Below are positions 43,661-56,011 of a stretch of DNA of 64,000 nucleotides, piece after piece (position 1 is the first letter of the stretch; each line of letters starts with the position of its first letter). The translations under genes and the position numbers were made by a program. The notes under the pieces are model-generated. The model was not told the origin of the DNA. It made no database searches and worked only from the letters and a program-made list of their open reading frames with translations. Source of the DNA: Siphonodentalium dalli (taxonomy: Eukaryota; Mollusca; Scaphopoda; Gadilida; Siphonodentaliidae); assembly GCA_032622095.1 (NCBI GenBank), contig CP136068.1:135353989-135417988 (forward strand), given 5' to 3'.

Positions 43661-44340
43661 ACAGAATAGCAAGCACATGTTCAACAATTAAGGTTATTTG
43701 TTATGTTATGATAAATGTGTCGATGAATATCGATTTATACCATATATACATTATATATACACACCTTGTCTTAAAGACATTCCTATTATCGACTTCAATT
43801 AATCCCACTGGCATGGCAGGGCATGTTGTTTGGTATAACGTGGCAGGGATTGTTTCTTTTACGTTAACTTATACAAGGTGATACTCAACTCCGTTATCGA
43901 TCGTGCGCATTATATGCTTAAAATTATAGCGGCCATGCAGATGCTGGTATCATATTTTTATATACACGCGTGGATTCACAAAATATAACCGTACAACATA
44001 AAAATGGCGTAATTTTAACCGTGTATTTTGAAATGTGTGTGTGCCTATGATCGGCCGCAACCTGCGGCCCGGCGTTATTGCTTTGTATATGGTAATCAAT
44101 TTCGACTGGTGTTGTGTTGTTAGATTGGCAATAGTGGGATTAGCGGTTGTATGTCTTGTATATATAGGGTCAGACTTGATGTTTGAACCACGTCTTAAAT
44201 AGACACACTTTTTATACTAGAATTTGCCCAACATGAGCGCGAGGAAAATGGCGAGTTGCTGGGACTTTTAGCCTCTGACATATAGAGAGGCCAACGGAAA
44301 TAAACAATAATCACTAAATACTTTGACACGCCCTATGTAT
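43661..44340 (+). other. Probable 3'UTR and flank of the 392-residue gene
   Basis: No gene seen. AATAAA at 44299-44304 is the first standard polyadenylation signal noticed after the stop, about 640 bp downstream. Confidence 0.35.
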
Positions 44341-44430
44341 AGTCAATATTTTTTATCCAATTGATCCCAAACTTCATACGGGGGTCGTCTGATTGACCTA
44401 TGGTACATCTTAAACTTCCCGCATTCCTTT

Positions 44431-44653
44431 AGAATTATCCATCTTCATCCGCAATTTGGCCCGAGACCGTCTTCTCGTCGACTGTTTACTGTGCCACTTA
44501 AAATTATCGGTGGTGAAAAATAATAGATTTCAAACATCATGCACTCTGAGCTTTGATGGGTGGTTCCTCGACTCGAATCAAATATTGTTTACCCCCCCCC
44601 CCCCGAAGCCAAGGAAATAGTAATTTGCGAGCGTTAATTCGGATTATGCATCT
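44431..44653. mobile_element. Family A MITE, copy 8 (left-truncated)
   Basis: Carries the right part of the family with the 'GCGTTAATTCGGATTATGCATCT' type end and TTAA at 44654-44657. The left part is lost. A C-run lies at 44594-44604 in the 'ttaccccc..cgaagcc' block, the same spot as in copy 5. Confidence 0.72.
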
Positions 44654-44936
44654 TTAATGAAAATGCTCCGTGGCAATCACACGCGGTAACGTCGTGCACC
44701 CTAATAAACGACGATTGTGTTGTCGAGATGATACGGACGACCGATCGTCAAAAAAAAAACAAACCGCGACATAAAAACAGGGCGTGAATTATCGATACAA
44801 ACAATGTAGTGTGTTGTGCATGTCTATATAAACGGGTTATACCAGCATCTGGCCGGAGTTGTGATTTTCCTACCATAATCGGTCCGTTGCAAAGTTAATT
44901 CAGCAGCACCAAGGCCTCAAAATATGTTGCTGGAAA

Positions 44937-45060
44937 TTTGCAGAATGGTGTCCCCAGAGGGGTAAATTTAGTGATGCTGCACCACACAGCGAGCTAGCTC
45001 ACAAAACCATGCATGCACGGGGACCTCACTCCGTGTGGTTTCATCTGCAATGGGAGACCT
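44937..45060. mobile_element. Family B MITE, copy 5 (short derivative)
   Basis: Only the two outer blocks remain: TTTGCAGAATGGTGTCCCCA, then TTTAGTGATGCT, then GGGGACCTCACTCC. The central part (stem-loop and 'atctatagtctc' blocks) is gone. It abuts family A copy 9. Confidence 0.6.
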
Positions 45061-45074
45061 GAACACAGATTTAA

Positions 45075-45507
45075 AGGTACTCAATCCGATCAGAGGGTCC
45101 TATATTACTATTTCTTTGGCTTTGGGGGTAAAAAAAATATTTGATTCGAGTCCAGGAACCCACCCATCAAAGCTCAGTGTGATTAGATATCGATTTTTGA
45201 AATCTATTAATTTTCGGAGATCTGTCCCAATAGTTAGCCGAAACACGTGACCAAAACAGACAAATTTCGGGTGTAAGATGGATAACTCTAAAATCAAGTG
45301 CTTACTATTAACAATAATAACCACTGTTTTGGTCACGTGTTTCGGCTAACTATTGGGACAGATCTCCGAAAATAAATATATTTCAAAAATCGATATCTTA
45401 TCACTCTGAGCTTTGATGGATGGGTTCTTCGACTCGAATCAATATATTTTTTACCCCCAAAGCCAAAGAAATAGTAATATAGGACCCTCTGATCGGATTG
45501 AGTACCT
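45075..45507. mobile_element. Family A MITE, copy 9 (best-preserved foldback)
   Basis: TTAA on both sides (45071-45074, 45508-45511). Ends AGGTACTCAATCCGATCAGA and TCTGATCGGATTGAGTACCT are perfect complements, and the two ~150-bp halves fold on each other apart from a short central loop. This copy defines the family terminus best. Confidence 0.85.
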
Positions 45508-45717
45508 TTAAGTTCTCAGATGTTGATATACGCCTATCATATATATAGCCCCCATTGGGTGTATACATCGATTATACATTGTGTCGTATGCCAATTTGGG
45601 AGATATATATATAGAGAAACTATATAAAATAAAAAAAGAAAGTTTCTATAAAGAAACTAAAACAACTTATTAATTTGATAACAAAGATACTTTCCATAAT
45701 TGTGACAACAAGAGGGG

Positions 45718-45805
45718 AATATAGTGATGCTAGCCCGCTGTACGGGGTAGAGCATCAGTAAATTCACCTCTGAACCTCAATCTGCAAATGTCCGGCACCA
45801 TATTA
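45718..45805. mobile_element. Family B MITE, copy 6 (fragment)
   Basis: Keeps only the terminal hairpin block: TAGTGATGCTAGCCCGC, then AGCATCAGTAAATTCACC, then CTGCAAATGTCCGGCACC. Confidence 0.6.
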
Positions 45806-46407
45806 TGAGGCATATCTGTATTATATATAGGGCTATGTATGCATGGTGTATTCAGTGAATAGTAATTGGTAATATATGGATGGATTTTTCTGTCAGAAAA
45901 AATAGCATATATAACTGTAAAGTTTGCCATGCACCACCCACAAAGCGCCCGAGGGACAGACATGCACATGTGTCGATCCGAATGAATAAACTTCTCTCAA
46001 GACAAAATATACATATACATTAACAGTCCATGCGTGGTTAGACTAATTAAATAAGGCAATGAAACCGTTACATCGATATCCCATTAGTCAAATAGCTATA
46101 GGTTGCTGATATATTTGGAAAACATATACAAAAACGAATGTTGAACTTACCATTTAGGCGTGATATCTTGCCGCCATTTTCGAGCAAATTATTACGTATA
46201 CCGTACATGTATATATGTTCCCACCTAGCTGTTTCCACAGTCGGGATTTTCGAGACGGGCCGGGTTGGTCGGGTTTGTGGATTTTAACACACATCTTTTT
46301 AGGCCTAACTATAGCGATAACCATGCGTTCTTGTACATGTATAGTCTTATTCCATATTAGATAAATATTAAGAACGGTAAGTTGAAACCCGCCGCGTATA
46401 TTCATGG
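45806..46407. other. No gene seen
   Basis: AT-rich. Frames at 45730-45969 and 46154-46405 lack support. Confidence 0.4.
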
Positions 46408-46415
46408 ACTATGTG

Positions 46416-47452
46416 CAGGGACGTGGCTAGAGGGTCTCCGTTCGGGGGGTGTCCACATTGGGAAATTCCAACTGCACACCCCCCCCCCTTGAATCAAAGT
46501 CACCAAACACAAGTTTTGCATAATTTCATTTGCACCCCCCCCTTGCACCTCAATCTCAGACCTTATATCCTACTATATATTCATAAAGCATGGTTCTATA
46601 TTCCCGGTATAAAGAACATTAAGATATTTAACCTTTGTTTTGCCCGGTGTGAGAAAATTTTGAAAACTATACAAGAAAATCGCAAAGCCTAGCATCTATA
46701 GACTGGACTCATCTGAAGCTTTCCTATATAGTGCTGGAAATTTCATACCTCATACTCCCCCTCGATTAGGTTGGAAAAATCTCCAACTGATGACCATTTC
46801 AGTCCACAAGTTTGACCAAATGTAGTAAAATATTGTTTTGTTAAACTTATTAGGTGTTTTGTATTGGTCACGGGGGAGGGACAATGACACACCGGGCCGA
46901 CCATGGTTCGGACCGGTGTGCGAAAATTTTGAAATCTGAACAAGAAAATCGCAAAATCCTAGCATCTAGACTAGCCTCAAGCCTTCCTAGATTTGGAAAT
47001 TTCAAACATGACACCCCCATTGAGGTTGGAAAATTTCCAACTGATGACAATTCCAAGGACAATGTTGACCAAATGAATGACAACATTGTTTTCTTAAATT
47101 AGCTAGCAGTCTTTGACTGGCCACGGGGAGGGACAAGGACACAAGCTTTCCAAGTATTGGAAATTTCCAACCTGTCACCCCCCTGAGGTTGGAAAATTTC
47201 CAACTGATGACCATTTCAGTTCAGGAAAATATGCAATAATTGGTCCAAAAACAATTAATTCCCCCAATAAATTGTTTGAAAATCAAACTACAAGAACATT
47301 TTCAACCTATTGTTGGTGTGATATTTCCAACTAATGAATTGGCACATATGAAATTTCCAACTGTTGAAAATTTTGACCAAAGTTGGGCAGAACTTTGAAA
47401 TGGAACTAAGGGGGACCCCCCCCCCCCCCAAACCCCCTGTTGCCACGTCTCT
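46416..47452. mobile_element. hAT-like non-autonomous element with 8-bp target duplication
   Basis: Starts CAGGGACGTGGC and ends GCCACGTCTCT(G), inverted ends with one mismatch, bracketed by ACTATGTG (46408-46415 and 47454-47461). CAG..CTG ends and an 8-bp duplication are hallmarks of hAT elements. The inside holds diverged tandem blocks with GGTTGGAAAATTTCCAACTG and ATGACCATTTCAG (at about 46765, 47020, 47185) and CCCCCC stretches. No transposase. Confidence 0.82.
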
Positions 47453-47661
47453 GACTATGTGCATGGTAATATAGTCTTCAGATTTAACTCGCGCCCATCA
47501 AATGAAATGGGAGCCATCTTGTGAGCTATAAGACTAATTACTGTCATGCATGGAACCGCTGTATGATATATAGGCATACGTACCCAACGACCGGGGTAAT
47601 ATTTATCATGATGGGCACCAATTGGGTCTATAGATGACCCCCAAAATGGCCAAAGTTCGTT

Positions 47662-47970
47662 TCATGAAAATTGTCGATCTCGGAACATGTTAAACTGTCC
47701 AGGCACTGACACCCTTCTATTTCTCACAATGATTCTAGTGTGGCCATTTGAATTATATGATTTGTTAAAATGGATCAATCCTCGTATATCAGAAGTTAAT
47801 TCATGAACCGAGAGGCAGCTTTTCACAGAACTATCTTTATCTGACCCGTTCCTTAGTGTTGATTCGAATCGCCCAATAGGCATCCCTGTTATTTTGCACC
47901 AGAAAATAATTTCGATAACCGGAAGTGACATTTGATTGAGCGCGCTCGAAATGAATTGGATTTCCCACAC
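47662..47970 (-). CDS. Weak candidate exon, unrecognised
   Basis: Open for 103 codons on the minus strand. From the first ATG it gives about 88 residues beginning MSLPVIEIIFWCKITGMPIG and ending in a stop. Just in front lies CACTTCCGG, an ETS-like promoter word, but it is within the frame. No splice signals or family found; it may be chance. Confidence 0.2.
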   Translation of the reverse strand: MWEIQFISSALNQMSLPVIEIIFWCKITGMPIGRFESTLRNGSDKDSSVKSCLSVHELTSDIRGLIHFNKSYNSNGHTRIIVRNRRVSVPGQFNMFRDRQFS

Positions 47971-47989
47971 ACTTATGAGTTTTTCTCTA

Positions 47990-48930
47990 ACTCTAAGTTA
48001 AATTTAGGGTAATTATTGTATCTATCTACCAGCTACGCATTAGAAGTACAGACTCGCTGACACGTTTGCACGGACTAGGTGCTGTTACTAGTACTAGAAA
48101 TACGCTGTCTCCAATTTCAATTTCAAATTCAAATTTTTCAGTCAATCACTGGAGTAGATCCATTTGATCTTTGTGTCATGGCTTACGCCATCAAAGATCC
48201 ATGGCGTGCGTCAAACAACATAGGCGGCTATAATTCCTATAAAAGTAACAATTAGGACCAACGCATATGTATTTATCAACTAAATACAAATACAAGTGTG
48301 AAACCATCCACTCACCTACGTGTCAGTTATCCTTAAAATCCGACAGATAACAGAACGTAAACACTGACATGTCGTGTGTTCGTCGACCATTGCATGTGAC
48401 CCGTAATTTCATGAATCCCCCTGTGAGTTCCCCGTGCGCACGGCAAGGTAATCACATGCGTTCACATTGAGTGTACAATTCAGGTTGCCCTGATACAATT
48501 CAAGTTGAGGGGAACTACAATCTGCGCATGCGTGTAGTTTTTACAAATTACCAACTCCAATTTGTTACACATGCGTACTGTTAACATCCTGGTACAGTAA
48601 TGCGAGTTGCAGAATCATGTTTGCCATGCACGAGACGCACGTAGTCATGTGATATGTTAGCTCCTCCTGCTTCGGCCATTTAACCACGTTTTGTCAACAT
48701 GTTTTCCGACTGGATTTTTGGATTAAATTATTACGGAATTATACACACGTTCTGGTAGGTGTCAGTGCTAATATATATTGCAATATTGTTAACATTAATG
48801 ACTATGTTAGTTGATTTGTAAAATTAAGTGTATTTAAAAAAATTAAATAGCCGTCTAAGCTGATGCGCCGCCGCGGTCAGACCTGGATGGCCTTAGCCAT
48901 ATTACCAGGTCTGGTCAGACTATCACTGGA
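47990..48930. other. No gene seen; inverted repeat near right end
   Basis: A small hairpin GGTCAGACCTGG / CCAGGTCTGGTC at 48877-48916 lies directly left of foldback 1. The DNA at 48120-48200 holds GGAGTAGATCCATTTGATCT with a nearby complement (ATCAAAGATCCATGG). Confidence 0.4.
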
Positions 48931-48936
48931 GTGGAT

Positions 48937-50477
48937 CAGGTCGGCCAAAGATGCAAAATTGGCTTACTAGCGAAATCGGGCCCAGTAAGCCAATTCTATC
49001 TCTCGTTTTAATCTGTTTTTAGAACTTTGCCTATAATGATTTCTAGCTGCGATGGACCAAAGTTCTAATTCAGTAATTGTATTCATTTGGGGTAAACGTA
49101 CCGAAGTGACAGCGATGTGTTTAAAATAATGAGATGTTTAATTGTATGAAGGTATATAAGATGGTAACAATATCACCATCAATGTCTGTTGGTGTCTCCA
49201 TGATGGAACTGTGATGTTATAAATACGTCCGCATCCGACGGTGATCGATAGCCGAGCTCTAATAGTTATTGTTCTCCTGGTCAGCCGACCGCGTCACAGT
49301 TCACACACATTGCGTGCTGAGTAGAATTCCGTGAGCAGTCCGCTTTGTCCACTCTAGTCACAACACTGGGTCACGCATTACGGCATACTGACACACTATA
49401 GCTGTTCTGTTTACATTGACGCAGTTGGTCTCTGTTCGTGCAGACACGAAAGCTAACATAAGCTAAGTCCTCCAAAACCGACATTCACCACACTGTTTTG
49501 ACAACGCACACCTGACTTTGCCAGGTTCCGCGACAATGCTACATCCAGTTTTCAACCCATCATTTACGACGCATTGGCATGCTTTAAAAACCACAATTGT
49601 CTCACCTATTCGTAACGGCGTTAATCCCTTTATGTTTAATTGGTGTTTAATGACAGCCGATAATTAAGCTTCCTATTTTCTTCCCTGATTAAGTTAGTAG
49701 CGCAAGTTTGGTGATGGCCATCCACGTCATTTTTTTAAGACAATATGTTGACAAAGGTAAGCTTTTGGTTGCAAGAAAATTGATTGGAGGACATTATTTT
49801 GCAAATTCACATTATTTTCATGGTTAAGAGAACATTAGTACGGAAGCACACACGGACAATCACAAAATAACAAAGATTAAATTCGGAAGCGTGACGATTG
49901 ACAATGAAATGAGCTTGTTATCACGATTACCCGCGTCTCTACCTCATTAACGTTTTTTGCACCGAGAGCGGTAGGAAAAACCGGCTACGAGAGTGGTAAA
50001 ATGACGGCTAGAATGTATTTGTGCCGAATTACTGAAGCAGTCTTCCGTAGATTTTAAAAAGAGTACTAATCATAAACGTGTTTGCAAGCATTTGCCAGAT
50101 ATATAAACAGCCAATCAAAAGTGTTCCTTGTGAAAAAAATTCTGCTGCTGTCACAATTTATCATTTCCGGCCCAAGAACATTTAGAAAAGAAACTTATGA
50201 GCGAGAACAGAGCTATAAAACAATCACTGAAATTATCAAACGAACAATAAGTAACACCAATTAAAGGGATTAACGCCGTTACGAGTAGGTGAGACAATGG
50301 TGGTTTTTAAATCGTGCTAATGCGTCCTAAATGATTGTTTGAAAATTGGATGTCGCATTGTCGCGGCACCTAGCAAAGTCAGGTGTGCGTTGACAAAACA
50401 CATTAAAACGAGAGATAGAAGTGGCTTACTGAGCCCGATTTCGCTAGTAAGCCAATTTTGCATCATTGCCCGACCTG
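48937..50477. mobile_element. Foldback element 1 of a tandem pair
   Basis: Ends CAGGTCGGCC / GCCCGACCTG. Outer arm blocks (TTGGCTTACTAGCGAAATCG at ~48959 and its complement at ~50435) and inner arm blocks (about 49475-49640 against 50270-50400, e.g. CGCACACCTGACTTTGC) fold together. In the right arm these blocks touch; in the left arm about 450 bp (49028-49480) separates them, so the left arm carries an insertion. Loop 49645-50270 has no recognised gene. Confidence 0.72.
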
Positions 50478-50498
50478 TCAATTGTTATGAACACAGAA

Positions 50499-51491
50499 CA
50501 GGTCGGGCACACATCAAAAATGGTCCACATAGCTCGTTTTGTCTACTGTAGCCCGATTGAGCTACGTTTTTGATGTGATTTACACACCTTCATCGATTAC
50601 TGCCATACCACGAAAGAAGCGCATTTCAAATTTTCGATCATTAGTTGTGTACCACTATCACGTCTACAAAGAAGCAAAAAACTCCACGACTCACCCCGGC
50701 TTAGGCGCAATTAACAATGTTTTAGTTAAGACCTGTTAGCGTTAAAGTAGTGTGTTTCTCGAAAATATAAGATTTTTTCATAAAAACTAGGGAAATATCC
50801 CATTTGTTTTTGCAGATTATTTCTTTTTGAAGGTCAAGAACGTTCAGTTTATGTGGCTTACCTGATTGGATTAAAGCGAACAGCTTCACTCAGAGACGAC
50901 TTTTGTGAAATGTATTACGAACGCCATTCAGAGAAGACAAGTACGGAAGCTCGATTCACAACTCTACTGTGAAATTTGGAAGCACCTCAAGTAACATTAC
51001 AGTTATACAAATATGGTTGTCCATTTGTCGTTCCGTACATTCCAACAGATAGATTTTACATTGAAATCCCATTAAGAACGTACCATTAATCCCACGGCAT
51101 AAACGCAACCAATGATCCAATCAGATTATAGCCTACAACCGGTGTTTGCGAACACAATTGCGAACGGGACTTCCTGAAATTGGATGAAGATTTTCATTTG
51201 ATCAACAGATTTTGATGATTGTTTCTTACAGTTTCTAATGGTAAATTACCCAAAACAGATTGATTTTGAATCGCTCAAAAGGTATTAAAGCCGTGGTGAG
51301 TCGTTGAGTTTTTTGCTTCTTTGTAGACGTGATATTGGTACACAACTAATGACCGAAAATTTGAAATGCGTTTCTTTCGTGGTACATCGGTAATCGATGG
51401 AGGTGTGAAAATCACATTAAAAACGTAGCTCAATCGGGCTACAGTAGACAAAACGAGCTACTTAGACCGTTTTTGATGTGTGCCTGACCTG
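50499..51491. mobile_element. Foldback element 2 of a tandem pair
   Basis: Ends CAGGTCGGGC / GCCTGACCTG, the same as element 1. Arms 50505-50700 and 51295-51485 are complementary (CGTTTTGTCTACTGTAGCCC; TTTTTTGCTTCTTTGTAGAC). It is set in a repeat 'tcaattgttatgaaatttgg': TCAATTGTTATGA lies on the left (50478) and ATGAAATTGGTAC on the right (51492). Confidence 0.72.
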
Positions 51492-51960
51492 ATGAAATTG
51501 GTACATACAATGAGTACCCTGGGAACCTGTGCACCTGCAATTATATAAGACTATTTCTTTTAGTAGACAATGGAGTTATTTCCCATCTTCACACTTACTT
51601 ACTTAGATTAAGAACTTTTTTGCATATAAATAGGAGGAGTTTGTCTCTGACGGCGGTAACGAACTGGAAATTGAATAGGCTTCAAGTTCAATGTCCATCC
51701 GTCCGTCCGTCGACACAACTTTGTCCGAGCTTGCATTCCTTCATTTTTCAGTCAATTGTTATGAAATTTGGTACATACAATGAGTACCATTGGAACCTGT
51801 GCACCTGCAATTATATAAGACTATTTTTTTTTAGTGGACATACTTTTTTGCATATACAGGGATTTTTCTGCCTATTTTGGGAATGGGTCCGGGTCCCTTC
51901 GAATTGGGAAAAATGTGTCTTTACAGACCAAAATTGGAAATTTTCCATGTTTTAGAAAAA
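51492..51960. repeat. Direct repeats with GGTACATACAATGAGTACC
   Basis: The ~75-bp block ATGAAA(T)TTGGTACATACA .. GCACCTGCAATTATATAAGA occurs at 51492 and 51760. CCGTCCGTCCGTCG (51697-51711) is typical of invertebrate dispersed repeats. Foldback 2 is inserted at the edge of the first block. Confidence 0.65.
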
Positions 51961-52439
51961 TTCAATTAATCACTGTTACACACAAGTAAATAGTACTAAT
52001 ACCGTAATTTATAGCGTATAACGCAACTTAAACACAGGTAACTCAAAGATGGAGTAAAATCCCAGCCCATTGAGGTCCATTTCTCAGCCTCAGATAAGTT
52101 GAAAATTCACAGATAACAACGGAAGGATTCAAGCATGTTTTATATAAATCAGCAATTTATTTAGAGTTATCCTCCCTCTTTCATAAATGCGCTGACTGGT
52201 AGAGGGGAGGTAATTAGCATGTTAAGCTAATAGTTAGGTCGCCGCGTGTACATTATACGGGCTCCCGATGTCTCTGATTTACTACAGGTTTTCAGCTGAT
52301 TATCGATCGACTGACTACAAAACGTCGGAAAAAATAGATAATTATTCAATTAACCCGATGGTATTATCTGCCTGCAATTTGGGAATTTGGTGGTTGAAAA
52401 TTGGGTAAAATCCCTGATATAAATAGGAGGGGTTTGCCT

Positions 52440-52510
52440 AAATGCAGCAAGTCCCTGGAAATGAAGCAAGTCCCTGGAAATGCATCAATTCCCTTAGAAA
52501 TGCAGAAAGT
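52440..52510. repeat. Short tandem repeat, ~19-bp unit
   Basis: Four diverged units of AATGCAGCAAGTCCCTGG. Confidence 0.7.
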
Positions 52511-52539
52511 CCCTCTAATTTAGGGTGGATAACAAGTTT

Positions 52540-52705
52540 TCAACATGGTCAGCAGACTTACAGATCCTCTCAAAATAAGTGTCCCGCGTTGAGAATTTAC
52601 CATCAACGTGGTTCTCGTGTTAACGCAACGCGGTCGTAATGTTACTCCAACGCGGTCGAGGTAACCGTCAACGCAACAAACGCAGTCAAGATAACCGTCA
52701 ACGAA
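52540..52705. repeat. CAACGCGGTC iteron block, copy 1
   Basis: TTAACGCAACGCGGTCG, ACTCCAACGCGGTCGAGG, and GTCAACGCAACAAACGCAG follow each other, next to AAAATAAGTGTCCCGCGTTG. The same words occur inverted at 61430-61575. Confidence 0.6.
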
Positions 52706-52730
52706 ATAGAACGTTGCCAACATAATACAA

Positions 52731-52817
52731 TGTTTTTGGCATGGTGGGAGGCACGGGTAATGCATGATTGATTCAATCAATCATGCATTACCCGTGCCTC
52801 CCACCATGCCAAAAACA
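52731..52817. repeat. 87-bp perfect palindrome
   Basis: 43-bp arms (TGTTTTTGGCATGGTGGGAG ...) around a single C at 52774, no mismatch. Not related by eye to the other families. Confidence 0.92.
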
Positions 52818-52829
52818 ATTTGATTGGTG

Positions 52830-53740
52830 TTAAATGTTTTACATATACGTTAAGAATTTTTCGTGGAAAAAAAACCGACTCGATTTTAACGCCCGACTGG
52901 AAATTCTTTTGTTCAGATCATTAAACAAATTTTTTTTTTAAGTAGTGGTATGTTGTCTCACTCTGAGAAGCTCATTTTCGGTCAGAAACTCCAGCAACTG
53001 TCACTGAACAGCATAGTTATTTATTGTTCTTGTTGTGTTTTTTCAACTATTAAATTTTTAATTTGTTATCAAATTAATCCCTGACTATTTATTAATATTG
53101 ATACCCTCGGCCTGCACCACAGCCAAGGCTTAGTATACCATTCCACCTACCTACCCACCTGAAAATGTTTGGGTAGGGGTGTGGACACACAAACAATTTA
53201 TTAATTTTGGCCTTAGATCCCAAATCATATCATAACAAGATGCAAAACATTAATATATTTATATATATTGCCATAAGAAATTTAAGTTTACAAAAAGATT
53301 TAAGTTTAACAGTTGGAATCATACCGTACTGTAAATATGTTTAGCTTTATCTAGCTTTCATCTGTGAAAACTTCAAATAGTTTTGAGTTCAGGTTTGTTA
53401 TCATTCAGCCTTCAGACTTCAGTATTTCAATCAAATACAGCTAGTACAGGAACATTAACAATTTGATCAAATCAACCTGGTTATCAGGTGGGATATCAAA
53501 ATACCAAATGAAAAATTAACATAGAGATTAGTACTATAAATAATAATTACTAACTTAATAGACATTGTTTCTGTACTACATGTAGTATATTTATGTATGT
53601 GTCTCACTTGAATTTTATAAAATAGCCTATTATATGAATTAAGAGTGATAATGGTAAGTCTCATTTCAAGCAGGATAATCATAGTCCATTGAACCAAAAG
53701 ATATCTGACAATATCTTATAAGCATTTCCAATCCATACAT
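52830..53740. other. No gene seen
   Basis: AT-rich; the frame at 53467-53697 has no support. Confidence 0.4.
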
Positions 53741-53747
53741 ATAAAAC

Positions 53748-54432
53748 AAGAGATCGACTGTCATCCGGTGCATACCCTCTTAGCGCATACCGCCTGACGT
53801 GGGCATATCTATAACTTATGATTGCTATACTCAGACAGATGGACCCAAAAAATCAGCATTTTCATGTAAACAAAGATGAATAACTATAAAACCAAAAACC
53901 AAAACAAAACAGTTGAATGTGCCATTAAATGTGCTCATAGTGGTGAACATCCATACAAAATTTCATTGAGATCCTAGCATTACTGTTCAAGTTATGACCT
54001 CAGAACAGACGTCGGATGGACCAAACAGCCAACATTTCCAGATAAACAAAGATGAATAACTCTGAATGGAAAAGCGGAACAGAACAATGGAACCCTCTAT
54101 TGAATGTCCTCATAGTAGTGAACATCCATACCAAATTTCATTGAGATCCCAGCACAACTGTTGAAGTTACGACATGAACAGACACCAGACGGATCAAAAA
54201 GCCAATATTTTTTTAGATAAACAAAGATGTATAAGTCTAGAATGGAAAATTCGAACAAAACGATGGAACCCTCTATTTAATGTCCTCATAGTAGTGAACA
54301 TCCATACCTAATTTCATTGAGATCCGAGTACTACTGTTCAAGTTATGACATGAACAGACAACGGGCGGATGGACGGACGCACGGACGGACAGGTGCAAAA
54401 CAGTATACCCCCTTTAAAAAAAAAAGGGTATA
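53748..54432. repeat. Tandem repeat, 174-bp unit, three copies, with GGAC tail
   Basis: AAACAAAGATGAATAACT-type blocks at 53869, 54043 and 54217, with CATCCATACCAAATTTCATT between. It starts ACAAGAGATCGACTG and ends (GGAC)n, then the hairpin TATACCCCCTTTAAA / AAAGGGTATA. Ends of this kind are common in mollusc repeats (from memory). Confidence 0.75.
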
Positions 54433-54434
54433 AA

Positions 54435-56010
54435 AAATTTCCAAAGTTATGCTTGAGAAACTTGATCAAAGTGACCTCTCAGTAAAATTTAAAATACTGA
54501 CTCTGCCCTAGATTAGCTCTAAATGCAATGGATTTTCACAAATTGTCCCGGGTGAGAGCCCCCACCATCAGCAGGTGGGGGGGGGGGTCACCCCTCCCAA
54601 ACCTTCCTCCGCTCAGGTCTTCAGGTTATGCCTTTGGCATATCATTGGCCAAAAACAGGTGTCCTAAAAAAATACCTAGATCCTTCACTAAATGCGGAGG
54701 AGAAGGTGGTGTTCTGAAGCCATCATTAAGAGATCGGTACAAGACGGTCACTCCAGTATGCGAACAGTGCAGTGGTGCTGGACTGACTCCAGTTGTCGCC
54801 AGACCATATGGGAAATATTAGGATTATCAAAGACTATATTAGTATATAGACTAGTATATATGTAAATATTAAAACATATGTTAGATTGAAATGGAGTTTA
54901 TAGTTTCTCTGTCATCTGGGTTAACAGGATTGGGGCTTAGAAGTGCATAGTTTGGGTTATTGACAAGTATTATACAGTTATTTTTAAAGATACTGAAAAA
55001 AAAAAGTTAACTAAAAAAAACAAGTTAAGCCTACCTACATGTACCTACCCTAATATTTTTCAGCTCGTTAGCGGAAACAAACGTATTTTTTTGTTAGGCC
55101 TGATCAAAAGCCTGTCGCGAATGATTGACAATGAACTCAAATACAATATGGGGCATGTCTTCGGTGAATACCGAAGCTTCCAAATGCAATGGATGTTTAA
55201 CAGGAAAGAATTAATTCAACAATGATGGAAAGGCTAAATCACAAAATCATCCTGAGTTGATGGCATTTAGCCGAATATGTGTACATGAACACATGTACTT
55301 ATCTACCTGGAGTTTTTAGGTCAACAAATCGGAAACACGTGTTATTTAGTTTGCCTTATCTTATTTTATTTATCTGTGATTAAACTATTGTGTGTATATG
55401 TAACATATTATAACAGAATGTTTCCTACTTCTATCCTGACAATGTTGTTATTCTGTACCGCATTGTACCCGTTTCAAGAAACATCCCATCGAGAGCCCCG
55501 GCCCTTGTATATGATCAAGTGACAATCACGTGTTCATTATCACGGTGTAAAAGGCTGCGTGAAATATGCTGAAAGGAAGATTATATGTAGAAACCGATAA
55601 TTGTCAATAGTTTTCACCCACGCAAAAATACACGTCAATTAAAATAGTACACATCAGGCTACTTTCTTCTTCGTGAGTTAACTAACATTCTGGGGGTGAT
55701 CATGATGGGGGTAGAATACGCAAACCGATGAACAGAACTGCAGGTGTCTCAGATTAGTGTTTTCGCCGTTTGAAACACATAAATGTATGGAACCGCACAT
55801 AAATATAACTTTCTTGTCAGTTTTGTATGTTGCAAATTGAGTAATTTTATTGTGTCAGTTCTGATGTTGGCCGAAACTTTTCTAGTCATTTAAAATTTTT
55901 CACACACGCTCGGTATTCATACCACCATAGCATATATTAAATAAACCAACAATAATTATAAAATAAACACAATTTGTGGTTTATGCTGAAGAATACCAGG
56001 ACTTGATTAT
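54435..56010. other. No gene seen
   Basis: The frame at 54528-54821 (97 residues) opens with a G-run-containing stretch and has no recognised domain. Rest is AT-rich. Confidence 0.4.
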
Positions 56011-56011
56011 T

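Noticed and set aside
54528-54821. 97-residue open frame
   Set aside because: It contains a G-run that codes for a Gly stretch and shows no recognisable domain; probably chance.
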